This document shows positions 53,285 to 61,343 of a stretch of DNA of 64,000 nucleotides, in pieces (the first letter of the stretch is position 1; every line of letters starts with the position of its first letter). Position numbers and translations under genes: made by a program. The stretch comes from Rubrivirga marina (lineage in GTDB: Bacteria > Bacteroidota > Rhodothermia > Rhodothermales > Rubricoccaceae). Location of the stretch: positions 3,607,951-3,671,950 of the forward strand of contig NZ_MQWD01000001.1 of NCBI RefSeq assembly GCF_002283365.1. The letters run 5' to 3'. The notes beneath the pieces were generated by a model. The model saw only the letters and a program-made list of their open reading frames with translations. It made no database searches and had not been told where the DNA came from.

Positions 53285-54939
53285 CCGATCGGCTCCGCCG
53301 CCTCGGTCCCCCCCTGTTCGTCGTCGTGGGGCTGGCGGCGGCCGTCTACTGGCGCGTCGGCTACGCGTACGGCGTCGGCGACCACGAGGAACTGATCCCC
53401 CAGCTGCTCCGGCTCCTGGACCCGTCGCTGTACCCGCGCGACCCGTTCCTCGTCGCCGAGGAGCAGGCGTTCAGCGTCCGGTTCGTATGGCTCTGGACGC
53501 TCCGCGCGGCGTGCCTCGTGGTGCCGCCGCCCGTCGCCGTGTTCGGCTTCAGCGCCCTCGCGTGGGCCGCCGTGTGTGGGGCCGCGTTCCGGCTCGTGGC
53601 GACGCTCGTCCCGAGCCGCGCCGCCGCCGCGCTCGCCGTGCTCGCGGCGATCGCCACGATCTACTGGACGCCTGGGAGCAACGCGCTGTGGTCGGCCACC
53701 TACGCCCCCGAGTCGATCGCGTGGGCGCCCGCGCTCTGGGCCGTCGCCGTGTTTTTTGAGGACCGGTGGACGCTCGCCGCCGTCCTCCTCGGCGTGACAG
53801 CCTGGATCCAACCCCTCATGGGCCTCCAGCTCGGGCTGATGCTCGGCCTCGTCGCCCTCTGGCAGATGGCCGACGGCGCCCCCCTCGGCGCGCTCCGCCG
53901 GGCCGTCGCGTTCGGCGCCGTCGTGTTCGCCGTCGCCTCCCCGATCCTCGTCCCGACGCTCCTCACCCAGGTCGGCGCCGAGCCGGTCCCCGACGACGGC
54001 CTCTCGACGTTCTTCGTGACGGCGTGGCTCCGGCAGGCGCACCACTACCTCTGGACCGCCCAGCCGGTCGGCACGCTCGTCCGGTTCGCCGTGCTGATCG
54101 CCGCCGGCGGGGTCGGCCTCGGCGTGCTCCTGCGGGGAGCCGGCCCGGCCCAGGAGTCTCTCGAGGCGGGCGGAGTCGTCGGTGGGCCCCGGCCGCGGCA
54201 CATCCGAGTCGCGGCGCGGACGCTGGCCGTGATCGCCGCGCTCGTGGCCGTCTACGTCGCCATGACGGAGGGCGCCGAGAGCCTGACGGTCGCCAAGATG
54301 CAGTTCTTCCGCCTGACGCTCGTGGCGAAGCTGATCCTGCTCGCGTGGGCGGCGGGCGCGGCCGTGGCGGTCCTCCCTGCTGGTGGGCGGGTCCGGGCTG
54401 AGGCGCTGTTCAACAGCGCTGCCCTCGGGTGGAGCGTCTCCTTGGGCCTTCTTGCAATAACGGTTTTCCTTGTCGTCCTCGACGTCGGCCGCCCCGGCGC
54501 CCTGTGGGGACCGCGCGCCCACCGCGAGGCCGCTGTTTACCCCGCCGAGCGCTGGATCGCCGAGCACACGCCCCGCGACGCCGTCGTCCTCGTCCCCCCC
54601 ACCACGACGACGTTCCGCGTCCACGCCCGCCGCGCCGCTGCCGTCAACTTCAAGCCGACGACGTTCCGCGACGCCGCCATGCACCGGTGGCTCGCGCGGA
54701 TCCTGACGGTCGCCCCGACCGACCTGCCCGCCCGGAGCGGCGGCCTCGACGCGGTCGTCGCGTGGCGCGCGTCCCTCGACTCGGCCTATGCCGCCCACAC
54801 GCCCGCCGAGTGGTCCGCCCTCGCGGAGACGTTCGACGCCGACTACGCCCTCGTCGACCGCTCCATCACGCCGACGCCGCCCGCCGGCGCTCCCGCGTTC
54901 GCCACCGACCGCTGGGCTGTCTACCGGCTGCGTCGGTGA
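53281..54939 (+). CDS. Polytopic membrane protein, translationally coupled to GT2
   Basis: A 552-residue protein with roughly 10-12 hydrophobic segments and a soluble C-terminal part of about 120 residues (AVYPAERWIAEHTPRDAVVLVPPTTTTFRVHARR ... MHRWLARIL). The N-terminal YGVGDHEELIPQLLRLLDPSLYPRDPFL follows the first helix and resembles the extracytoplasmic loop of GT-C-like or DUF6798-type proteins. No catalytic motif is certain. Coupled to the preceding GT2 gene by a 4-base overlap, so a role in glycan transfer is suggested by context only. A hairpin element follows. Confidence 0.75.
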   Translation: MTDRLRRLGPPLFVVVGLAAAVYWRVGYAYGVGDHEELIPQLLRLLDPSLYPRDPFLVAEEQAFSVRFVWLWTLRAACLVVPPPVAVFGFSALAWAAVCGAAFRLVATLVPSRAAAALAVLAAIATIYWTPGSNALWSATYAPESIAWAPALWAVAVFFEDRWTLAAVLLGVTAWIQPLMGLQLGLMLGLVALWQMADGAPLGALRRAVAFGAVVFAVASPILVPTLLTQVGAEPVPDDGLSTFFVTAWLRQAHHYLWTAQPVGTLVRFAVLIAAGGVGLGVLLRGAGPAQESLEAGGVVGGPRPRHIRVAARTLAVIAALVAVYVAMTEGAESLTVAKMQFFRLTLVAKLILLAWAAGAAVAVLPAGGRVRAEALFNSAALGWSVSLGLLAITVFLVVLDVGRPGALWGPRAHREAAVYPAERWIAEHTPRDAVVLVPPTTTTFRVHARRAAAVNFKPTTFRDAAMHRWLARILTVAPTDLPARSGGLDAVVAWRASLDSAYAAHTPAEWSALAETFDADYALVDRSITPTPPAGAPAFATDRWAVYRLRR

Positions 54940-55025
54940 GGCGATCTGCCGAACACAGGGGAGCGAACGCGCCCCACGCCGATACGACACGCGGCAGGGT
55001 TGATCGGCCGCCCTACTTCCCTACT

Positions 55026-55164
55026 GTGTCATCCTGAGCGAGCGCAGCGAGTCGAAGGATCTCTGGTGCGACTGGATCTCAAGCTGACGCCGAGAGCGCG
55101 CATCGAAGCCATGCTCGCCAGAGACCCTTTGACTCCGGGCTACGCCCTCCGCTCAGGATGACAC
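55026..55164. repeat. 139-bp MITE-like long inverted repeat
   Basis: The ends GTGTCATCCTGAGCG (55026-55040) and CGCTCAGGATGACAC (55150-55164) are a perfect 15-bp inverted repeat. A second pair inside, GTCGAAGGATCTCTGG and CCAGAGACCCTTTGAC, matches at 14 of 16 positions. TGTCATCCTGAG-ended hairpins are, to my knowledge, dispersed repeats in many bacterial genomes. No transposase is present. Confidence 0.85.
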
Positions 55165-55198
55165 GCGGACGGAGCACGGACGACTCAGACGCCTCCGC

Positions 55199-55224
55199 CC
55201 GCCTCGGGCGGCTACCCGAGGCGG
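55199..55224. repeat. Palindrome CCGCCTCGGG/CCCGAGGCGG
   Basis: A 10-bp perfect stem with the 6-base loop CGGCTA, a member of the dispersed palindrome family, 41 bases before the RDD gene start. Confidence 0.7.
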
Positions 55225-55264
55225 ACGGCGCGAACGTCTGTGGGCCCCGGCGCTATCCTCCGGG

Positions 55265-56041
55265 ATGGACCTCTCGCTCGACATCCGGACGGCCCAGAAC
55301 GTCCCCCTGGCGCTTGAGCCGGCGAGCCTCGGCCAGCGCATCCTCGCCACGCTCGCCGACGGCGTGATCGTGATCGCATGGTGGATCCTCGTCCCGGTCG
55401 TCCTCGCGGCGCTCGGCGTAGACCCCGGGACGGCCGTGATCGTCGTGGTCTACGTCCTCCCGCCGTTCCTCTACCACCTCGCCTTCGAGGTCCTCCTGGA
55501 GGGCCGGACGCCGGGCAAGCTCCTCCTCAAGACGCAGGTCGCCCGCGTCGACGGCGCGCAGCCGACGCTCGGGCAGTACCTCCTCCGGTGGCTCCTCCGG
55601 TTCATCGACGTGACCGCGTCGAGCGGCGTCGTGGCCGTGGCGACGGTCGCGCTGACGCAGAAGTCGCAGCGCCTCGGCGACCTCGCGGCCGGGACGACGG
55701 TCGTCCGCCGCCGCCGCGTGCGACTGGAGGAGGTGCTCTACCCCCGGGCGCCCGAGGGCCACGTCGTCGAGTTCCCCGAGGCCGAGCGCCTCAGCGACGC
55801 CGACGTGCGGACGCTCCGGGCCGTGCTCGTCCGGCTCCGGCTGTCGTCGCGCGACGCGCGGGCCGTCGCCCTCGCCCGCCGCGCGAAGGCCGCCGTCGAG
55901 CGCCGCCTCGGGCTGGAGCCGGTGCGGATGCCGCCCGAGGCGTTTTTGAAGGCCGTCGTCCGCGACCACGTCTTCTTGCTGGACCGGCTGGCGGGCGGAG
56001 CCGTCGAGGCCCAGGAGCCCGACGACGATCGTGTGGCCTGA
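55265..56041 (+). CDS. RDD-family membrane protein
   Basis: A 258-residue protein with the RDD domain: PASLGQRILATLADGVIVIAWWIL (helix 1 with the R..D pattern), a second helix (VIVVVYVLPPFLYHLAFEVLL), EGRTPGKLLLKTQV and the third region with SQRLGDLAAGTTVV. The 90-residue C-terminal cytosolic extension (EAERLSDADVRTLRAVLVRLRL...) is helical. RDD proteins are proposed transporters or membrane-organising factors; some act in Na+/H+ exchange. No partner is evident here. Confidence 0.88.
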   Translation: MDLSLDIRTAQNVPLALEPASLGQRILATLADGVIVIAWWILVPVVLAALGVDPGTAVIVVVYVLPPFLYHLAFEVLLEGRTPGKLLLKTQVARVDGAQPTLGQYLLRWLLRFIDVTASSGVVAVATVALTQKSQRLGDLAAGTTVVRRRRVRLEEVLYPRAPEGHVVEFPEAERLSDADVRTLRAVLVRLRLSSRDARAVALARRAKAAVERRLGLEPVRMPPEAFLKAVVRDHVFLLDRLAGGAVEAQEPDDDRVA

Positions 56042-56105
56042 GAGCCGCCCGGTCCTTCGCGGAGCCACCCCTCCTCAGGGTGTCTCGTGGACGCACAGGG
56101 GGCCC

Positions 56106-56789
56106 CTACGCCCGCACGTCTCCGACCCCGCGGATGCTCTCCCGCAGCACGTCACCCGAACGCGGGCCGTGGTTCATGACGAGGTCCAGCACGCCGAGGC
56201 CGGCGACGAACCCGTCGTGCGTCTGCCGCCGCTCCCGCTCCTCGAACCGGAGCACGCGGACGCGGACGCCCGCCGGCACGGACTGGCGGTCCGACTCGGC
56301 CGACTCCGGCAGCGTCAGCAGCGTGTCGACCTCGGCCGCCTCGGCGACGCCGCGGAGAGAGTCGGGCGCGTTCGGTAGCTCGGAGGCGCGGCCGATCTCG
56401 ACCGGCGCCTTGAGCCACCGGGCCGTGAAGGCGACGGAGGCCGCGGCGACGTCCGCCAGCGAGCCGGGCGTGGCGAGGACCGCCTCCCACTCCGGCGCGA
56501 CGTGCTCGTAAAACGGCGCGAGCCCGTACGCCGCGCGGAGCGCGTGGGCGTAGCGCCGCCGCCAGCCGTCGTCGACGACCTCGACCTCGGCGAGCGGTTG
56601 GCCGAGGCCGGCGTGGCGGCGCGGGACCGTCAGCCACTGGCGGCCCTGGCCCGTCCGGATCCGCGTCCGGTTGTGGCCGCCCTGGCGCGAAAACGGGAAC
56701 GTGTCGGCCAGGACGAACCGGTCGGCCGCGAGGAGGAGCGCGGCGTACTCCAGGCGGGGAGCGAACTCGGGCGGGCGGATGGCCGTCAC
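56106..56789 (-). CDS. WbqC-like family protein
   Basis: A 227-residue protein of the WbqC family: RLEYAALLLAADRFVLADTFPFSRQGGHNRTRIRTGQGRQWLTVPRR is the typical N-terminal half (the QNR-x-x-I ... W-L-T-V-P pattern), then YAHALRAAYGLAPFYEHVAPEWEAVL. WbqC proteins occur in O-antigen loci and elsewhere and are proposed acyl- or amino-sugar-modifying enzymes without firm proof. It is divergent from the carotenoid cluster (82 bp). Confidence 0.85.
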   Translation of the reverse strand: MTAIRPPEFAPRLEYAALLLAADRFVLADTFPFSRQGGHNRTRIRTGQGRQWLTVPRRHAGLGQPLAEVEVVDDGWRRRYAHALRAAYGLAPFYEHVAPEWEAVLATPGSLADVAAASVAFTARWLKAPVEIGRASELPNAPDSLRGVAEAAEVDTLLTLPESAESDRQSVPAGVRVRVLRFEERERRQTHDGFVAGLGVLDLVMNHGPRSGDVLRESIRGVGDVRA

Positions 56790-56871
56790 GGCGGACTCAG
56801 GAGGTTCACGAGCGGAACGCCGACGATCTTAGCGCCGTCCGCGCCTCCCCATCCCCCATCGTGCCCCGCGC

Positions 56872-57690
56872 ATGACTTCGCGCCGCGTCTTCCGCCTCAC
56901 GTTCGGCCTGTTCGCCGCGACGATCGTGTTCGCCATCCTCGGCACGCTGTCGCTCTACATCGGGCCCGTGCGGGAGTTCTTCCTGCCCTACTACGAGACG
57001 CTCGTGGCCGCGCCGACGTGGACGTACATGGCGCTCCTGCCGGTCGTCTCGCTCGCGCTCTACTGGGAGGACCTGGGCGTCCGCCGCTCGCTCCTCTTTT
57101 TGCTGGCGGCGAGCGTGATCGGCGCCGCGTCGGAGCTCCTGGGGACCAACTTCGGCATCCCGTTCGGGGAGTACCACTACACCGACCGGCTCGGGGCCAA
57201 GATCCTCGGCGACGTCCCGTACTTCATCCCGACGAGCTGGTACGCGCTCGGCGTGCTGAGCTACGACCTCGCGGGGCGCCTCGGCGGCGGGCGGGTCGCG
57301 CGCGCGCTCGGCACGGCCTTCTTCATGGTCGTGTGGGACGTGTCGCTGGACCCGGCGATGAACCAGGGCGGCGGGACGTTCGTGTTCTGGGAGTACCCGG
57401 GCGGCGGCCCGTTCTACGGGATGCCGTGGGTGAACTGGGTGGGCTGGGCCGTGACCTCCATCGCGATCTCGTTCGCGTTCGACGCGCTCGGCGGGATGAC
57501 GCCGGCCCCGAGCGCGTTCGTCGCGCGGTGGGCGCCCGTCGTCTACGCCGTCAACGTGCTGTTCCCGATCTCGATCTGCCTCCTCTACGGCCTCCCCACT
57601 GCCGGCGTCATCGGCATCGCGACGCTCGCCCTCGCCCTCGCGCTCGTGCGCTGGCGGACGCCGAGCGCTCGGGGTGTCGCCGTGGTCTGA
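56872..57690 (+). CDS. cruF: CruF-like carotenoid 1',2'-hydratase (DUF422)
   Basis: A 272-residue integral membrane protein with about seven hydrophobic segments. It matches the carotenoid biosynthesis family (DUF422) that includes CruF, which adds water to the psi-end of acyclic carotenoids. Family features are GTNFGIPFGEYHYT, VPYFIPTSWYALG, the DPAMNQGG segment, WEYPGGGPFYGMPWVNWVGW. It is the first gene of a cluster in which genes overlap or nearly overlap. Its stop shares a base with the phytoene synthase ATG. The hydroxyl made by CruF is the usual site of later glycosylation. Confidence 0.85.
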   Translation: MTSRRVFRLTFGLFAATIVFAILGTLSLYIGPVREFFLPYYETLVAAPTWTYMALLPVVSLALYWEDLGVRRSLLFLLAASVIGAASELLGTNFGIPFGEYHYTDRLGAKILGDVPYFIPTSWYALGVLSYDLAGRLGGGRVARALGTAFFMVVWDVSLDPAMNQGGGTFVFWEYPGGGPFYGMPWVNWVGWAVTSIAISFAFDALGGMTPAPSAFVARWAPVVYAVNVLFPISICLLYGLPTAGVIGIATLALALALVRWRTPSARGVAVV

Positions 57691-58685
57691 TGGAGATCGC
57701 CTCGCCCCTGCTCCCGACGCTCGCGCCGGCGACCCGGAAGGGCTTCGCGGCGCCCGAGGCGCCGCCCGAGGGCGCGACGCGGCGCGAGGAGGACCGCTAC
57801 CTCCGCCGCGCGTTCCGCCACCACAGCCGAACGTTCTCGCTCGCCACGCGGCTCCTCCCCCGCCCCGAGCGCCTGCCCGTCGCCACGCTCTACCTCTACT
57901 GCCGGACCGTCGACTCGCTCGCCGACGAGCGGGCCGTCGTGATCGGCCCCGACCGCGCGCTCGCCGAGGTGGACGCCCTCGAGGCCGCGCTCGACCAGAC
58001 GCTGGCCGGTCGTCCACCGACCGGTCCGCACGCGCTCCTGTGGCGCCGCCTCGCCGAGGTCCACGCCGCCTACGACCTGCCCGCGCTCCCACTCCGCCAA
58101 CTCCTGGACGGGGCACGCTGGGACCTCCGGGGCCGGACCGTGGAGACGCGCGCCGACCTCCTCGCCTACGCCGACCTCGTAGCCGGCTCCGTCGGCGCCG
58201 CGATGCTCCCGTTCCTCGTCCGCGACGACGCCGACCGCGCCCGCCTCGACGCGCCGGCGCGGGCCCTCGGCAACGCGATGCAGCTCACGAACATCCTCCG
58301 CGACGTGGGCGAGGACTGCCGCGACCTCGGCCGCTGCTACCTCCCGACCGAGGACCTGGACCGCCACGGGCTCGACCTCGACGCGCTCGTCGACGCCGGC
58401 CCGCCCGTCCCCGACGCCTATGCCGCGCTCTGCGAGGGGCTGATGGCCGAGGCCGAGCGGCTCTACGACGAGGGCGGCGCGGCCATCCCCCTGCTCCGCC
58501 GCCGCGCCCAGCCCGGCATCCACGGCGCCGCCCGGATGTACCGCGAGTTCCTCAACGGCGTCCGCGCCAACGGCTACGACAACCTCTCACGGCGCGCGGC
58601 CGTCCCGCTCCGCCGGAAGCTCCGCGTGCTGCTCTCGAACGACTACGCCGTCCGCCGCGACCGGCTGGCGACGGCGGCCCGGTGA
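57690..58685 (+). CDS. crtB: Phytoene synthase (squalene/phytoene synthase family)
   Basis: A 331-residue prenyltransferase joining two geranylgeranyl diphosphates to phytoene, the first committed carotenoid step. The Asp-rich motifs are DSLAD (75-79) and NILRDVGED (about 202-210); RTFSLATRLL and RMYREFLNGV also fit CrtB. A squalene synthase role is possible from family alone, but the CruF-like and glycosyltransferase neighbours favour phytoene. Start ATG 57690 overlaps the cruF stop, and its own stop overlaps the next start. Confidence 0.92.
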   Translation: MEIASPLLPTLAPATRKGFAAPEAPPEGATRREEDRYLRRAFRHHSRTFSLATRLLPRPERLPVATLYLYCRTVDSLADERAVVIGPDRALAEVDALEAALDQTLAGRPPTGPHALLWRRLAEVHAAYDLPALPLRQLLDGARWDLRGRTVETRADLLAYADLVAGSVGAAMLPFLVRDDADRARLDAPARALGNAMQLTNILRDVGEDCRDLGRCYLPTEDLDRHGLDLDALVDAGPPVPDAYAALCEGLMAEAERLYDEGGAAIPLLRRRAQPGIHGAARMYREFLNGVRANGYDNLSRRAAVPLRRKLRVLLSNDYAVRRDRLATAAR

Positions 58686-59431
58686 GCGCCCGGCCCGACG
58701 GCGCACCCGACGGCCTCGGCGCCCGCCTGGCGCGTCGGTTCGCCGAGCGCGCAATCCGCGGGGAGCTCGACCAGTTGCGCCGCGTCGTCGGCGTCGGCGG
58801 CGTCGAGCGCGACCCGGCGCCCGGCCGGCCGCTCGTGGTCTACGCCAACCACCACGTCTACCCCGACAGCTTCTTGCTGTGGCACCTCGTCACGCAGGTC
58901 TGGGAGCGCCCGATGATCGTGTGGATGGAGGCGTGGGACCGGGCGCCGCTCTTCGGCCCCGTCGGCGCCCTCCCCTTCCCGGACGGCGACGCCCGCCGCC
59001 GCGTCCGCACGATGCGCGAAACGACGCGGCGGATGACGGCCGACCCGCGGACGGCGCTCTACCTCTACCCCGAGGGCTCGATGCGCGTGCCGGAGGATGG
59101 CCTCGGCCCGTTCCGCGCCGACCTCGGCCGCCTCGCCCGCGTGCTGCCCCAGGAAGTCGCCTGGGTGCCCGTCGGCGTCCACGCCGGGTGGTGGGGCGAG
59201 AGCCGGCCGACGGGTGTCCTCGCCCTCGGGGAGCCTCACGACGCTCCCGACGGCACCGAGCCGGCCCGCCTCGGCGCCGCGCTGGAGGCGGCCCGCGGCG
59301 CCCGTCCCGATGACCTCCCCCGTGACGGTGCCGAGGCGGTCGTCCTCCGCGACGGCCGCCCCGGGGCCGACGAGCGGTGGGACCTGTCGCGCCTGGCGCC
59401 TCTCTACGAGCGGTGGACGTTCCCGACCTGA
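58682..59431 (+). CDS. Lysophospholipid-acyltransferase-like protein, candidate carotenoid glycoside acyltransferase
   Basis: A 249-residue PlsC-type acyltransferase with a GTG start overlapping the crtB stop. The catalytic H-x4-D is in YANHHVYPDSFLLW, and the acceptor-site motif is LYLYPEGSMR. There is no strong membrane helix. Inside a carotenoid cluster with a CruF-like enzyme and glycosyltransferase, it probably acylates a sugar on the carotenoid, as CruD does in Chlorobaculum and as required for salinixanthin-type acyl glycosides. A general phospholipid role is the alternative. Confidence 0.78.
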   Translation: MSARPDGAPDGLGARLARRFAERAIRGELDQLRRVVGVGGVERDPAPGRPLVVYANHHVYPDSFLLWHLVTQVWERPMIVWMEAWDRAPLFGPVGALPFPDGDARRRVRTMRETTRRMTADPRTALYLYPEGSMRVPEDGLGPFRADLGRLARVLPQEVAWVPVGVHAGWWGESRPTGVLALGEPHDAPDGTEPARLGAALEAARGARPDDLPRDGAEAVVLRDGRPGADERWDLSRLAPLYERWTFPT

Positions 59432-59493
59432 GCCGGCGTGAATCGTTCGTGCCCGGAGCTCACGGGAGACGGCCTCCGTCTAGGTTCCCGTTC

Positions 59494-60153
59494 GTGACGG
59501 ACGCCCCCCGACTCCCGATGCTCCTCCTGCTCGTGGCCCTCGTCGGCCTCGCCACGCCCGCGGACGCCTCGACCGTCCGCGACTCGCTGACCCACTACTA
59601 CGTCCGCCAGGACATCGAGGCCGTCGACCGGCTCTACCGCACGAAGGCGCGGACGCGCGAGGACCGGCTCCTCTGCCTCTACCGCCTCTACCCGATGACG
59701 CTCGACGAGCGCTACCTCGCCGACATCCCGTCCGAGGACGGCGTGACGTCGGCCCGGGAGCTCGCGCTGATCTCGGCGCTGTGGGCCTACCGCGCGTCCA
59801 GCGGTCCGGCGTGGCGGCTCCCGACGTACGGCCGCCGCTCCGAGCGGATTCTGGACCGCGCGCTCGCCCGGGACCCGACGGAGCCGTACGCGCTGCTCGT
59901 CCGCGGCCAGGGCCTCTACTACAAGCCCGGCATCTTCGGCGGCGACGTGGCGGCGGCGCAGCGGACGTTCGAACGGCTCCGCCAACGGGTGAGTGGGCGC
60001 GGCGTGCCCGGCCTCCACCCGTTCGAGGCCGAGGTCTGGATCTGGATGGCCCTCCGTCGACAGGACGAGGCGGCCGGGGCGCGGCTTCGGCAGCGGCTGC
60101 TCGCACAGAACCCGCCGAGCATGTTCCGCCAGTTCCTGGTCGACCCTCCGTGA
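59494..60153 (+). CDS. Exported helical-repeat protein within the carotenoid cluster, unknown function
   Basis: A 219-residue protein. The GTG at 59494 (or ATG at 59518) precedes a signal-like segment LLLLVALVGLATPADAS. The mature part is helical, with TPR-like spacing (YRTKARTREDRLLCLYRLYP ... RSERILDRALARDPTEPYALLVRGQGLYYKPGIFGGD). The last pattern resembles proteins of the carotenoid-cluster hypotheticals, but I do not recognise a named family. Its stop overlaps the start of the following glycosyltransferase, so the product may act in the same pathway or complex. Confidence 0.65.
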   Translation: MTDAPRLPMLLLLVALVGLATPADASTVRDSLTHYYVRQDIEAVDRLYRTKARTREDRLLCLYRLYPMTLDERYLADIPSEDGVTSARELALISALWAYRASSGPAWRLPTYGRRSERILDRALARDPTEPYALLVRGQGLYYKPGIFGGDVAAAQRTFERLRQRVSGRGVPGLHPFEAEVWIWMALRRQDEAAGARLRQRLLAQNPPSMFRQFLVDPP

Positions 60154-61268
60154 CGCCGTTCGAGGTCCTCCTCGGCACCGTCCTGGCGATCCACGCGGCC
60201 GTGGCCGCCGTGCTCGCGATGAACCTCTGGTCGGTCGCCCGCGACCGACGGCGGACGCTCCCGACGGATCTCCCGACCGTGTCAGTCCTCGTCCCGGCGC
60301 GGAACGAGGAGGCCAACCTCCGCGCGCTCCTCCCGACGCTCCTCGCCCAGCACGGCGTCGAGGCCGAGTTCGTTGTCGTCGACGACGCCAGCGACGACGG
60401 GACCTGGGATGTCCTGAAGGCGCACGCCGACCCGCGCCTCGTCCCCGTGCGGGGCAGCGGACCGCCCGAGGGCTGGGTCGGCAAACCGCACGCGCTGTAC
60501 CAGGCGGCGAAGCGCGCGACCGGCGACGTGTTCGTTTTCCTCGACGCCGACGCCCAGCTCCGCGACGACGGCGCGCTCGCCCGGCTCGTCGGCCGGTGGG
60601 TCGCGAACGGCGGGGCCGGCACGGCGATGACAAGCCTCCCCCGCTACCTCGACCGCGGCCCGGCGGCCCTCCTCACGAGCCTCGTCCCGTTCGCCGTGCT
60701 GGCGGCCTTGCCGATCCCGCTCGTCCCCCGCGTCCAGGCCCCGTCGCTGAGCGCGCTCAACGGCCAGATCTGGGTGATGGGCGCCGACGACTACCGCCAC
60801 CTCGCGCCCCACGAGGCAGTCAAGAACGACGTGCTGGAGGACGTCATGATCGGCCGGTACCTGAAGCGCTCGGGCGTCCGCCTGTACTTCCAGAACCTCA
60901 GCGGCGAGGTCGCCGTGTGGATGTACCGGTCGTTTGAGGAGGCGTGGCGCGGCTTCCAGAAGAACGCGGCGCTCCTGGCGGGGGGGAAGCCGGGCCGGCC
61001 GGTCACGGTCGAGTTCGTGGCCTTCTTCCTGCTCTACACGCTGTCGTGGGTCGTCCCGAGCGTCTTGTGGGTCGGCGGCACGGCCGGACTGTGGGCGCTG
61101 GCGACACTCGTCGGGATCAAGCTGGCGATCGACCGGGCCGGGCGGTTCCCGCTGTGGGTCAGCGCGTTGGCGCCGGTCACGCTCGCCCTCGGCGCCGCGC
61201 TCCTGCTCGACTCGGCGCGGGCCCACGCGACGGGCCGCGTCTCATGGAAGGGCCGCGCCGTGAGCTGA
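60150..61268 (+). CDS. Membrane glycosyltransferase family 2 (CruG/CruC-like)
   Basis: A 372-residue GT2 enzyme with a GTG start overlapping the previous stop. A first membrane helix (4-26) is followed by the catalytic domain: SVLVPARNEEANLRALL, VVVDDASDDGT, GWVGKPHALYQA, VFLDADAQL, the acceptor-side VLEDVMIGRYLKRSG, and SFEEAWRGFQKN, then two or three C-terminal helices. The GKPHAL and EDVMIG motifs are shared with carotenoid glycosyltransferases of the CruG/CruC type. It likely adds a sugar to the hydroxyl made by the CruF-like enzyme. A family palindrome follows its stop. Confidence 0.83.
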   Translation: MTPFEVLLGTVLAIHAAVAAVLAMNLWSVARDRRRTLPTDLPTVSVLVPARNEEANLRALLPTLLAQHGVEAEFVVVDDASDDGTWDVLKAHADPRLVPVRGSGPPEGWVGKPHALYQAAKRATGDVFVFLDADAQLRDDGALARLVGRWVANGGAGTAMTSLPRYLDRGPAALLTSLVPFAVLAALPIPLVPRVQAPSLSALNGQIWVMGADDYRHLAPHEAVKNDVLEDVMIGRYLKRSGVRLYFQNLSGEVAVWMYRSFEEAWRGFQKNAALLAGGKPGRPVTVEFVAFFLLYTLSWVVPSVLWVGGTAGLWALATLVGIKLAIDRAGRFPLWVSALAPVTLALGAALLLDSARAHATGRVSWKGRAVS

Positions 61269-61275
61269 CCCCGCC

Positions 61276-61293
61276 CGCCTCGGCGCCGAGGCG
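61276..61293. terminator. 18-bp palindrome after the carotenoid cluster
   Basis: CGCCTCGGCGCCGAGGCG is a perfect palindrome, 7 bases after the glycosyltransferase stop and 51 bases before the convergent recQ stop. Confidence 0.65.
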
Positions 61294-61343
61294 ACGGGAC
61301 TCGGATGTGGGGATGGGTGGCGCTCGGGGCCCATCCGCTCCCC

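Larger units (their letters stand above)
54940..55264. other. 325-bp spacer holding two inverted-repeat elements
   Basis: No gene seen. It contains the 139-bp inverted-repeat element (55026-55164) and a family palindrome (55199-55224), then the start region of the RDD gene. Confidence 0.7.
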
